NCBI GenBank assembly: GCA_902790595.1 | Contig: CADASL010000006.1 | Location: 124,001 to 188,000 of the forward strand | From: an uncultured Bacteroidales bacterium | GTDB taxonomy: Bacteria; Bacteroidota; Bacteroidia; Bacteroidales; SZUA-534 | DNA: 64,000 bases | Direction: 5' to 3' | Part shown: piece after piece, positions 1-8,359 of the stretch | Layout of the letters: each line of letters opens with the position of its first letter | How positions within the stretch are numbered: position 1 is the first letter of the stretch | The notes under the pieces: model-generated | Told to the model about the DNA's origin: nothing | What the model saw: the letters and a program-made list of their open reading frames with translations, nothing else | The model's database searches: none | Program-made: the position numbers and the translations under genes

Positions 1-24
1 TACCAAAGAAAATAGTTTGTGATT

Positions 25-804
25 ATGGCATCAAATCAAAAACTTATATCGTTTGATTTGAAAGCAGAAATGGGCTTTTTCAAAAAGCCCGACATCAATA
101 GTGGCATTTACTTGACGTATAATATGCTGCACAAACCTGCATTGCTCGGCATTCTTGGAGCAATTGCAGGTTTGCGCGGCTATCAGGAAAATGGAAAACT
201 CCCGGAATACTATCAGGTATTAAAACATTTGAAAGTTGGTATCAAACCACTTGATAGCGATAAAGGAAATTACACTAAAGACATTGTTGCGTATAACAAT
301 GGAACAGGGTTTGCCAGTAGTGAACCGGGAGGAAACTTGATAGTTACCGAACAAATTATTATCAAACCCGCATACCGATGTTATCTGCTTTTAAATCTCA
401 ATGATGATGTAGAGAAGATTCTGTATGAGCGCATTAGAGACTGCAAAGCCGAATTTCTGCCGTATATGGGCAAAAATGACTTCTCGGCTTGGTGGGAGAA
501 CGTGACAGAATATGACGCGGAAAAGTTCTCTTTTGAATCGAATTATAAGATAGCGTCGATTTTTGCAAAAACCGAAGCGGTAGGAGGATATGTGGCAAAA
601 TCGATGTCGATGTTCTCAAAAGAATCAAAAGAGGCAACCTTTATGTATTTCGAAAAGTTGCCAGTTTCGTTTGAAGAGAAGCTATATCAATATGAATACA
701 AGGATTTTGTCTATTCAAACGCAACTTTCTTGAAAGATATGAATATGTCGGACGCGGGTGATTTTTATAAAATAAGCACGGGAGAGATTGTTCAATTGTT
801 TTGA
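25..804 (+). CDS. cas5: CRISPR-associated protein Cas5, type I-B-like
   Basis: Cas5 is a RAMP-fold subunit of Cascade that binds the 5' handle of the crRNA. The 260-residue product has the N-terminal beta strand with a hydrophobic/acidic pattern (LISFDLKAEMGFFKKP) followed by a glycine-rich turn (LLGILGAIAGLRGY), as in type I-B Cas5 proteins. The ATG at 25 is preferred over a GTG at 19. An in-frame stop at 20-22 just before it is probably the end of an upstream cas gene (cas7 in the usual order), which lies outside the window. The stop codon is one base before the cas3 ATG, so the two genes are almost certainly cotranscribed. The subtype is inferred from the sequence style, the cas3 neighbour and the repeat ending in GAAA(C/T). 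Confidence 0.85.
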   Translation: MASNQKLISFDLKAEMGFFKKPDINSGIYLTYNMLHKPALLGILGAIAGLRGYQENGKLPEYYQVLKHLKVGIKPLDSDKGNYTKDIVAYNNGTGFASSEPGGNLIVTEQIIIKPAYRCYLLLNLNDDVEKILYERIRDCKAEFLPYMGKNDFSAWWENVTEYDAEKFSFESNYKIASIFAKTEAVGGYVAKSMSMFSKESKEATFMYFEKLPVSFEEKLYQYEYKDFVYSNATFLKDMNMSDAGDFYKISTGEIVQLF

Positions 805-805
805 A

Positions 806-3517
806 ATGGAGCTATACGACAAAGCGTTTTTTGATAATCTGTTTAAGGGAGATGGAGAATTATATTTTGCCCATTTGCCTAAACCAGAGCAAAAATGGCG
901 GAAGCCCGAATTGCTTTCGGAGCATTCCTCTTTGACTTTTGCATACGCCAAAGAATTGGTTAAAGTCAATGGCTTGTCACCTGTCATTAAACGCCTTGTA
1001 AATGATTCTATCCCATCAAAACTGATGCACAAGCCATTACTTGCCGATATGATGGAGAAATTGTTTTGGCAAGCAATAGCTTATCACGATTTAGGGAAGA
1101 TAAATCATCTGTTTCAAGAAAAACGGATGAACAACAATTCTTCTTTGTTCAAAGTTGACCACGAATTTGGCTCACAACATTCCATCATAAGTGCATATCT
1201 GTATTTGGCATTGTTCTTCGGCAAATTCATAAAAATGGATTTAACTGACGAGGAGCAGATTTTTCTTTGCAACACAGCCATTTACCTGTGCAATCCCATT
1301 GTGCGGCACCATAGTTCAATAATCGGTCAGTGTCAGGATGAATCCGACTGGAGCGAAATGCATAATGGAGAATTTGTCTGCCGTAATGATGTGGCGGCGT
1401 TAAGCAAATATTTATACGCAATAACTTGCGAGGTTGACGGCGGCTTTATTGAACAGTTTAATGAGTTCTTTATTGGGAATGTGGCTTTCTTGTTCTCAAA
1501 ATACAACGAAAATTTGAGTGAGACGGAGTTTGGATTCCCTTTGTATGCACTTGTGAAACTACTATATTCATTACTTACTGCGTCTGACTATTTGGCCACG
1601 GCTCATTATATGAATGATTGGGATGTGCCTATGGTTGGCGATGGTTTTATAAACGATGAATTGAGGGACAGAATAACCCAAAATGCAAGGAGCTCAAAGA
1701 AATACAATACCATCACTTACGAATGTATTGACAATGGTGATATTCCTGACCCGAATGATTATGTGGAGCAAAGCAATGCCAACTTAAATAAGTTAAGAAC
1801 AGGCATAGCCGCAGAAGTAATTTTGAACATAAGGCAAAACAACGACAAACGCTTGTTTTACATTGAAGCGCCAACTGGCGGCGGAAAAACTAACGCTTCG
1901 ATTTTGGCGATGGCTGAATTGTTGAAAGCTGACCAAACCTTGCAAAAGGTATTCTATGTTTTCCCTTTCACAACCCTTATAACTCAAACATATCAAACAC
2001 TGAAAGAAACGCTCGGACTTGCCAATAATGAAATAGCGGAAATACACTCGAAAGCACTGTTTAACACAGGAAAATACGAGGATGACTATTTGAACTACCT
2101 TGATTATCAGTTTATGGATTATCCGGTAGCGTTGCTATCGCACGTCCGTTTCTTCGATATTCTGAAAACCAATGGCAAAGAGACTAATTATTTGCTGCAT
2201 CGATTGGCGAACTCAATTGTGGTGATAGATGAAATCCAATCGTACCCCCCAACCATTTGGAATAAAATGGTGTACTTTATTGCCAACTATGCAAAGTATT
2301 TCAATATCAGGTTTGTAGTGATGTCGGCAACGTTGCCCAAAATTGGCGAATTGATAGACCAAACCATTTTTAAAGACAATTTCACCTATCTGATTAAAGA
2401 CAAAAACCGATATTTCCAAAATCCTAATTTCCAGAACAGGGTGCATTTCGACTACACCTTGCTTGATTGGAAGCGCCCGGACCGGGAATCAAAAACAGAA
2501 TATCTAACAAACCTTGCCAAATTTGTCATTTTGAAATCGGAAGAATACGCATCGGCCAACAATGACAGTGTGTTTACAATCATTGAGTTCATTTTTAAAA
2601 GCACAGCAAGCGAGTTTCATTCTATTGTTAATAAAATTGACCATTGTTTCGATGATGTTTTTCTCTTGTCAGGCACAATATTGGAACCACGAAGGCAGGA
2701 AATTATTCGCAACCTGAAATCGACAGATTATCGGCAGAAACGGATTCTATTGGTAACAACGCAAGTTGTCGAGGCTGGAGTTGACATTGATATGGATTTA
2801 GGTTTTAAAGACAAGTCGATAATTGACAGCGAGGAGCAATTGGCTGGACGAATAAACCGCAATGTGAACAAGCCGTCGTGCGCTTTGTATTTGTTTGACA
2901 GCGACTCGGAGAAGACATTGTATGGCGGCGATGACCGTTACAAAATTATGCGCGACGATTTGGGCATTGAAACGTATAAACAAATAATTGAAACAAAAGA
3001 TTTCGATTTGCTTTATCGATTGGTGATAAATGCCATTAAACGCAAAGACCAATCGGCATATATAAAGAATATCAACGATTTATACGGTAGCGTTTCAAGG
3101 CTCGACTTCCCCGAAGTGAACAACTCGTTTCAGATTATATCACAAAGCAATGTTTCGGTATTTGTACCATTGATAATTGAAAAGAAAAAACTGCCCCAAA
3201 GTTTTGTATCAGAAATTGAAATGCTGATTAGTAAAACAGCGGAAACAATTAACGGTGCTGACATTTGGGACAAATACATTGAATTGATACACAATCCTCA
3301 AAACGAATTTATTGCGAACAAGATTCTTATGCGGAAAGTGGCAAGTGTGATGTCGCTATTTTCGTTCTCAATATTCCCGAACGGGAAGGATTATGAAACG
3401 CTAAAAAACTATGGTAAAGACGAGTATGGCTTTTTGTATCTGAACTCGTACAACGATATATATTCATTTGAGAATGGAATAAACACAACAACATTCAAAG
3501 AAACATCTTTCTCATAA
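806..3517 (+). CDS. cas3: CRISPR-associated nuclease-helicase Cas3
   Basis: Cas3 is recruited by Cascade bound to target DNA and unwinds and degrades it. The 903-residue product has an N-terminal HD nuclease domain (YHDLGKINHLF near residue 92) and a C-terminal superfamily 2 helicase: Walker A APTGGGKTN near 354, a DEIQ variant of the DExD/H box near 475, SAT motif (VVMSATLP) near 505, and motif VI QLAGRINR near 677. HD and helicase are fused, as is usual for Cas3. The ATG at 806 begins one base after the cas5 stop; a TTG at 788 inside cas5 is less likely. The CRISPR array starts only 59 bases after the stop codon. The adaptation genes that often follow cas3 in type I-B loci are not here; they could be upstream of the window. 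Confidence 0.95.
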   Translation: MELYDKAFFDNLFKGDGELYFAHLPKPEQKWRKPELLSEHSSLTFAYAKELVKVNGLSPVIKRLVNDSIPSKLMHKPLLADMMEKLFWQAIAYHDLGKINHLFQEKRMNNNSSLFKVDHEFGSQHSIISAYLYLALFFGKFIKMDLTDEEQIFLCNTAIYLCNPIVRHHSSIIGQCQDESDWSEMHNGEFVCRNDVAALSKYLYAITCEVDGGFIEQFNEFFIGNVAFLFSKYNENLSETEFGFPLYALVKLLYSLLTASDYLATAHYMNDWDVPMVGDGFINDELRDRITQNARSSKKYNTITYECIDNGDIPDPNDYVEQSNANLNKLRTGIAAEVILNIRQNNDKRLFYIEAPTGGGKTNASILAMAELLKADQTLQKVFYVFPFTTLITQTYQTLKETLGLANNEIAEIHSKALFNTGKYEDDYLNYLDYQFMDYPVALLSHVRFFDILKTNGKETNYLLHRLANSIVVIDEIQSYPPTIWNKMVYFIANYAKYFNIRFVVMSATLPKIGELIDQTIFKDNFTYLIKDKNRYFQNPNFQNRVHFDYTLLDWKRPDRESKTEYLTNLAKFVILKSEEYASANNDSVFTIIEFIFKSTASEFHSIVNKIDHCFDDVFLLSGTILEPRRQEIIRNLKSTDYRQKRILLVTTQVVEAGVDIDMDLGFKDKSIIDSEEQLAGRINRNVNKPSCALYLFDSDSEKTLYGGDDRYKIMRDDLGIETYKQIIETKDFDLLYRLVINAIKRKDQSAYIKNINDLYGSVSRLDFPEVNNSFQIISQSNVSVFVPLIIEKKKLPQSFVSEIEMLISKTAETINGADIWDKYIELIHNPQNEFIANKILMRKVASVMSLFSFSIFPNGKDYETLKNYGKDEYGFLYLNSYNDIYSFENGINTTTFKETSFS

Positions 3518-3538
3518 TGCTGTGTTTCTCAAAATAAA

Positions 3539-3550
3539 TGTTCTTTGACA
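3539..3550 (+). promoter_or_regulatory. boxA-like antitermination element in the CRISPR leader
   Basis: TGTTCTTTGACA lies 22 bases after cas3 and 26 bases before the first repeat. It matches the E. coli rRNA boxA (TGCTCTTTAACA) at 10 of 12 positions. boxA elements recruit Nus factors and have been reported in CRISPR leaders of several bacteria, where they protect long untranslated arrays from Rho. Its presence on this side marks the leader and predicts transcription of the array on the + strand. The function here is inferred from sequence match and position. Confidence 0.6.
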
Positions 3551-3575
3551 TACTGAAAAACATTCATATTCGCGT

Positions 3576-5033
3576 TTTTTAATCGCACCATTTGGAATTG
3601 AAATTAGTTTATGACAGGCACGTGTACTGTGTTTCCTTTGTTTTTAATCGAACCAATTGGAATTGAAACGTCTTAACATAAAGGTTGCGGTATGCAGTGT
3701 CAAGACTTTTAATCGAACTATTTGGAATTGAAATTAGTCAATCTCACAGTCTGTCAGCGTGAATCGACCTCTTTTTAATCGAACCATTTGGAAATGAAAC
3801 TTAATTTTGATATCCAATTCGCCTTTAGCCACTACATTAAATCGAACCATTTGGAATTGAAATTTGTATTCCTCGTTCGTGGTGGATGTCAGGTTCATTG
3901 TTTTAATCGAACCAGTTGGAATTGAAACAAGTTAACGAACTTTGCATCGTCAACATCAAGAGCATTTCTAATCGAACTGTTTGGAATTGAAATTTGTATT
4001 GATTAGCGGCTGACCACATAGGTCGATATTCTTTAATCGAACCAGTTGGAATTGAAACAAGATGGATATTCTTTACGAGTTAGACGGCAATACCCTTTTA
4101 ATCGAACCGATTGGAATTGAAACTAGGCAATGTTGTAAGAGCCTGCAAGGTGTGAGAGCTTTTAATCGAACCGATTGGAATTGAAACTTGTCAGCAAAGA
4201 ATTCTTCCCATTGTTTCCAGATTCTTTTAATCGAACCGATTGGAATTGAAACAAGTACACAGACGACACGGCGGCACTTGCGGCACAACTTTTAATCGAA
4301 CCGATTGGAATTGAAACAGGTCAGCACGAGTTGCCGAATTTGCTGACAGCACCTTTTAATCGAACCGATTGGAATTGAAACAAGTGGGAAAGCGATGATG
4401 TGGCGTCAATTGAGGTACTTTTAATCGAACCGTTTGGAATTGAAACAAGTGAACGATAGCGTTTGTGACTTGAGCAAGGTTATTTATCTTATAATCGAAC
4501 TATTTGGAATTGAAATAACTGAACGCCAAAGAACATAGTGGCAACGAAATTAACCTTTTATCGAACCATTTGGAATTGAAACAACATTTGATTGTAGAGT
4601 TCTTGCGTGTCTTTCCAATTTTTAATCGAACCGATTGGACTTGAAATCGGAAATACTCATCGTAAATGAAACGATATGCACGTTTTTAATCGAACTATTT
4701 GGAATTGAAATTCTTTAAAAATCACACCACGTTCGGCCATTATTGTTTTCATAATCGAACTATTTGGAATTGAAACGTGACTGCGAATTGGCGCTAATCT
4801 GGGTTAACCTCAACTTTTAATTGAACCATTTGGAATTGAAATAGCTGAATTTGACCATAGCCACCTGCCAGTCAACACTTTTAATCGAACTATTTGGAAT
4901 TGAAACTTCATTTTGATGTCCAGTTCGCCTTTGGCCACTTTATTAAATCGAACCGATTGGAATTGAAACTAATATCGACCACCTGTACGGGCTTTACTCT
5001 CAGAATTTTAATCGCACCGTTTGGAATTGAAAT
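3576..5033 (+). CRISPR. CRISPR array, 23 repeats and 22 spacers, type I-B-like
   Basis: The repeat consensus is about 29 nt: CTTTTAATCGAACC followed by (A/G)(T/A)TTGGAATTGAAA(C/T). The 28-nt cores start at 3577, 3642, 3707, 3773, 3836, 3901, 3966, 4031, 4096, 4160, 4225, 4290, 4354, 4419, 4489, 4556, 4620, 4684, 4749, 4815, 4879, 4942 and 5006. Spacers are mostly 36-38 nt; those after repeats 14 and 15 are longer (42 and 39). Repeats are unusually variable at three central positions and at the last base. Repeats 9-13 are identical to each other; repeat 16 lacks one A and repeat 20 has AATTG for AATCG. The first and last repeats share a private AATCGCACC variant. Spacers 4 (3801-3835) and 21 (4907-4941) are homologous. 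The boxA-like element at 3539 puts the leader at the cas3 end. Confidence 0.97.
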
Positions 5034-5046
5034 GATATTCTGCCTG

Positions 5047-5198
5047 GGGACAATTTGTCCCACTGTAGAAAACCGTAGTTGTACACAGAAATCTACAACT
5101 GAAAAAATCCTGATAGCAAGAAGTCAATAAAAGGGTGGGTACAAATTGTACCTATCCTTATTTGGCGAATGAAACGTACCCGAATTGGGTACAATTCG
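5047..5198. repeat. Three related palindromes downstream of the CRISPR array
   Basis: The noncoding stretch between the array and queH holds GGGACAATTTGTCCC (5047-5061), GGTACAAATTGTACC (5138-5152), both with perfect 7-bp arms and one central base, and CGAATT-GGGTAC-AATTCG (5181-5198). The word GG(T/G)ACAA recurs in all three. A separate hairpin pairs AGTTGTA (5077-5083) with TACAACT (5094-5100). They could be operator sites, a transcription stop for the array, or remnants of a small mobile element. Nothing else is seen between 5034 and 5279. Confidence 0.5.
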
Positions 5199-5279
5199 CA
5201 AAAATTCACAAAACACCCCAATTCAAATTGCCGATTATCTTTCAAATCCGCGTCATCTGTGTTCTGTTTAGAGTTTTCT

Positions 5280-5894
5280 TCACCTCACAATCAACTCTTT
5301 CCCGTTGGCCTTGCGCCATTCGTTGGTTGCTTTGAGGCTGAATTCGCAGCCGCAGTATTGCTGCTCGTAGAAGTTGTATTGACGGATGATTTCGATGCGG
5401 CGTTCGCTCAGGCCGCCTTTGCGCCAGTTCTGGTCCCAGAAAGCGACGCCGCCAACTTGCGCGGCGGCCCATTTGCCGGCCTCATTAATTTGGTCGAGGC
5501 TTTTCCAACGCGACGATGCCAGAGTGGTTGTGAAAACCTGAAAGCTGTTGGCGGCGGCATATTGAGCGGTGCGCAAAAGTCTGTGTTTGAAGCAGGTAAG
5601 ACAGCGTTGACCGCGTTCGGGCTCAGCGGCGAGCGGTTGCGCGGTCAGCAGCCATTGGTCGTGATTGTAGTCGTCATCAATAATGTCGAGCCCCAGATTC
5701 TCGGCAAACCGCGTGCACTCGTCTTTGCGGATTTGGTATTCGCTTTGCGGATAAATGTTTGGATTGCAATAGAATATGGTTGGGCGGATGTCGTTCTCAA
5801 TCATACATTCAACAATGGCCGACGAGCACGGCGCGCAACAGGCGTGCAGCAGCACTTTGGTTGCATTGTCGGGAACATTCAGCTTGAAAGACAT
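5280..5894 (-). CDS. queH: Epoxyqueuosine reductase QueH
   Basis: QueH catalyses the last step of queuosine tRNA modification, reducing epoxyqueuosine; it is the non-orthologous replacement of QueG. The 204-residue product carries the family's cysteine motifs: HACCAPC near the N-terminus, a central CLTCFKHR, and YCGCEFS near the C-terminus, which bind an iron-sulfur cluster and a second metal site. The ATG at 5894 gives MSFKLNVPD and fits the family length. It opens a run of minus-strand housekeeping genes, with a 95-base gap to the DUF1846 gene. Confidence 0.9.
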   Translation of the reverse strand: MSFKLNVPDNATKVLLHACCAPCSSAIVECMIENDIRPTIFYCNPNIYPQSEYQIRKDECTRFAENLGLDIIDDDYNHDQWLLTAQPLAAEPERGQRCLTCFKHRLLRTAQYAAANSFQVFTTTLASSRWKSLDQINEAGKWAAAQVGGVAFWDQNWRKGGLSERRIEIIRQYNFYEQQYCGCEFSLKATNEWRKANGKELIVR

Positions 5895-5989
5895 AAGAAT
5901 TATGAATTTTGAATGTAGAATTCAGAACGAAGGATTAGATGAGTTTAAACCATCAACTGTCTAACATCCAACACCTAACTCCCTTCAAA

Positions 5990-7480
5990 TCAATGCTTAT
6001 GATAAATCCTTGTCTGCTCGTAGCGCGGCTCGCAGGTCAGGTTGATGCCCAGTTTCTTGAACATCGACTCATCGATTGAGCTGACCAGAACCGTGGTGTG
6101 CGCTGTTGAGCCTTTCAGCTTCGGCAGTTGCTGCATCGCTCTCTCTGCCAGCTCGTTATGTGCTGCCGACGATGACAGGGCAATCAGAATCTCATCCGTG
6201 TGCAGGCGCGGGTTGCTGCTGCCCAGGTATTCGGTTTTGAGCGTTTGAATTGGCTCAATGGCAAGGCGCGACACAAGGTTGAACGATTGGTCGATGTGGC
6301 CGAGTTCCTTCAAAGCGTTGAGCAGAGCCGCCGACAAGGGACCGAGCAGGTCGGTTGTCTTGCCGGTAACAATGGTGCCGTCGGGCAGTTCAATAGCAGC
6401 CGCCGGGCGCCCTTCGGTAGCTTCCGATTTGCGCATTGCTGCGTCAACAACCTTATAATCAGTTACTTTTATGTGAGCCTGCTGCATCAGCATCTCAAGT
6501 TTTTCAAGACTGTCCTTGCTCTCGCCGTAGCGCTTTTTGTCGCACAGGCACTTGTAGTAGCGGCGGATAATTTCCTGTTTCGAAGCCTCGCGGCAAACCT
6601 CGTCGTCGATGATGCAGTTGCCGGCCATATTCACGCCCATATCGGTCGGACTTTTGTATGGACTGCTGCCGTAAATCATTTCAAATGTGGCGTTTAGCAC
6701 CGAGAAAGCCTCAACATCGCGGTTATAATTGACAGCCGAAATACCGTAAGCGTCAAGGTGGAACGAGTCGATGATGTTGACATCGTTCAAATCGGCTGTA
6801 GCGGCCTCGTAAGCAAGGTTGATTGGGTGTTTCAAAGGAATATTCCAGATGGGGAACGTCTCGAATTTGGCGTAACCGGCGTTGATTCCGCGCTTGTGCT
6901 CGTGATAGAGCTGCGACAGGCAGACAGCCAGTTTGCCGCTGCCCGGTCCGGGTGCCGTCACCACCACCAGTGGCCGCGTTGTCTCGATATATTGATTTTT
7001 GCCGTAGCCGTCGTCCGAAACAATAAACTCAACGTTGTTCGGGTAACCGTCGATTTTGTAGTGGCGATACGAAGCGATGCCCAGCTCTTTCAGCCTGCGC
7101 TCGAACCTTATGGCCGTCGGCTGATTGTGGAATTTGGTCAGGCAGACGCTGCCGACGAACAGCCCCACGCTCTGAAATTCGTCAATCAGGCGCAGCACGT
7201 CCTCGTCGTAGGTGATGCCATAGTCGGCGCGGATTTTATTCGACTCGATGTCTTCGGCGTTGATGGCCACCACAATCTCAATTTTATCCTTGAGTTTCAG
7301 CAACATCTGCATTTTTGAGTCGGGATGGAAACCCGGCAGCACGCGCGATGCGTGATAATCGTCGAACAGTTTTCCGCCGATTTCCAGATACAGTTTGTTG
7401 CCGAATTTGGCAATGCGCTCATCGATATGCGCCGATTGCATACTGATGTACTTGTCGTTATCGAATCCGATTTTATTCAT
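5990..7480 (-). CDS. DUF1846 (UPF0371) family protein
   Basis: The 496-residue protein belongs to the conserved DUF1846 family. Its sequence (start MNKIGFDNDKYISMQS, later TAPGPGSGKLAVCLSQ, then MAGNCIIDDEVC) follows the family throughout. The glycine-rich TAPGPGSGK near residue 175 looks like a phosphate-binding loop. No biochemical role is established that I can state with confidence. The reading frame extends upstream to 7585, but those extra 35 residues are hydrophobic and unlike the family, so the ATG at 7480 is chosen. A repetitive spacer separates it from the next gene upstream. Confidence 0.88.
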   Translation of the reverse strand: MNKIGFDNDKYISMQSAHIDERIAKFGNKLYLEIGGKLFDDYHASRVLPGFHPDSKMQMLLKLKDKIEIVVAINAEDIESNKIRADYGITYDEDVLRLIDEFQSVGLFVGSVCLTKFHNQPTAIRFERRLKELGIASYRHYKIDGYPNNVEFIVSDDGYGKNQYIETTRPLVVVTAPGPGSGKLAVCLSQLYHEHKRGINAGYAKFETFPIWNIPLKHPINLAYEAATADLNDVNIIDSFHLDAYGISAVNYNRDVEAFSVLNATFEMIYGSSPYKSPTDMGVNMAGNCIIDDEVCREASKQEIIRRYYKCLCDKKRYGESKDSLEKLEMLMQQAHIKVTDYKVVDAAMRKSEATEGRPAAAIELPDGTIVTGKTTDLLGPLSAALLNALKELGHIDQSFNLVSRLAIEPIQTLKTEYLGSSNPRLHTDEILIALSSSAAHNELAERAMQQLPKLKGSTAHTTVLVSSIDESMFKKLGINLTCEPRYEQTRIYHKH

Positions 7481-7604
7481 AAGACTTTCAATTAAATACG
7501 ATTGCCCGTCAGCAACCAGTTCATTGTGCAAATTTAAACATAAACACAAACCAATCGCATAAGCAAAAATCGCAAACACAAACAAAAAACTAACCGGAAC
7601 GGGG

Positions 7605-7705
7605 AAAGTTTAAAGTTTAGAGTTTAGAGTTCATTGGATAGTTACCGATTTACTCTTTACACCTTACACCTTACTCTCTACACTCTACACTCTACACCTT
7701 ACTCT
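7605..7705. repeat. Low-complexity direct repeats
   Basis: This intergenic stretch holds short imperfect direct repeats: AAAGTTTAAAGTTTAGAGTTTAGAG (first 20 bases or so from 7605), then several copies of ACACTCT / ACACCTTACTC between 7652 and 7700. The two halves are roughly complementary (GTTTAGAGT against ACTCTACAC), so the RNA could fold weakly. Similar patches occur at 17570-17600 and 59265-59330. Confidence 0.55.
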
Positions 7706-8315
7706 ATTTCACATTGAAATTCAGCAGTTCGCGGTCGCCGATTTTTGCCACAAGGTTGTCGCCAATCTGAACAGGTCCAACGCCGACGGGTGTTCCGGTG
7801 AAAATCAAATCGCCGATTTTTAGCGTGAAAAACTTTGACGCATAGGCGATTAAGGCATCGAACGAGAATATCATATCGGCGCTGTTGCCTTGCTGCACCA
7901 ATTGGCCGTTCTTTTCGAGCGAGAACCCGATGTTGTTCAGGTCGCCCAACTCTGCCTTGCTCACGAAATTGCCTATGGGCGCGGCGCCGTCAAATCCCTT
8001 GCAAATGGTCCACGGATGGCCGGCGGCAACGGCCTTGCGCTGAAGGTCGCGGGCGGTGAAATCGATGCCGATGCCAATCTCGTCATAGTAGCGGTTGGCG
8101 AACTTTTCGGGGATGTTCTTGCCCAAACGGTTGATTTTCAATACAAGTTCCACCTCGTGATGAATCTCGTTCGAGAAATCGGGATAGAAAAACGGCAGAT
8201 TGCGCGTGATGAGCGCCGTTTCGGGCATCAGAAAAACGACGGGTTCCGTGGGCACGGCCATTCCCAATTCGGCGGCGTGCTTCCGATAGTTCATCCCTAT
8301 GCCAAGTATCTTCAT
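7704..8315 (-). CDS. Fumarylacetoacetate hydrolase (FAH) family protein
   Basis: FAH-fold enzymes are metal-dependent and act on beta-diketo acids: acylpyruvase, oxaloacetate decarboxylase or tautomerase, or aromatic ring-fission product hydrolase. The 203-residue product spans one complete FAH domain: GIGMNYRKHAAELG at the start, metal-ligand glutamates in HHEVELVLKI, an aspartate in GIGIDFTARDLQ, the ICKGFDGAAPIG loop, and TGTPVGVGP near the end. The short single-domain form resembles the YcgM / FAHD1 group, which favours acylpyruvase or oxaloacetate decarboxylase activity. The substrate cannot be fixed from sequence. It is 44 bases downstream of the exonuclease gene and may be cotranscribed with it. 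Confidence 0.88.
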   Translation of the reverse strand: MKILGIGMNYRKHAAELGMAVPTEPVVFLMPETALITRNLPFFYPDFSNEIHHEVELVLKINRLGKNIPEKFANRYYDEIGIGIDFTARDLQRKAVAAGHPWTICKGFDGAAPIGNFVSKAELGDLNNIGFSLEKNGQLVQQGNSADMIFSFDALIAYASKFFTLKIGDLIFTGTPVGVGPVQIGDNLVAKIGDRELLNFNVK

Positions 8316-8359
8316 TTCAGCAAGTTATTATTCAATTCAACATCCCCGGCAATTACCAA

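Noticed and set aside
4073..5130. Open frames across the CRISPR array on both strands (4073-4288 minus, 4894-5130 plus)
   Set aside because: They consist of repeat and spacer sequence; the translated periodicity follows the repeat, not a protein.
5169..5912. 247-codon + strand frame opposite queH
   Set aside because: It is the complement of the well-supported queH gene and looks like no family.
7605..7705. Considered as a tandem-repeat locus or small RNA
   Set aside because: Copies are short and irregular, with no promoter or terminator; similar low-complexity patches occur elsewhere in the window.
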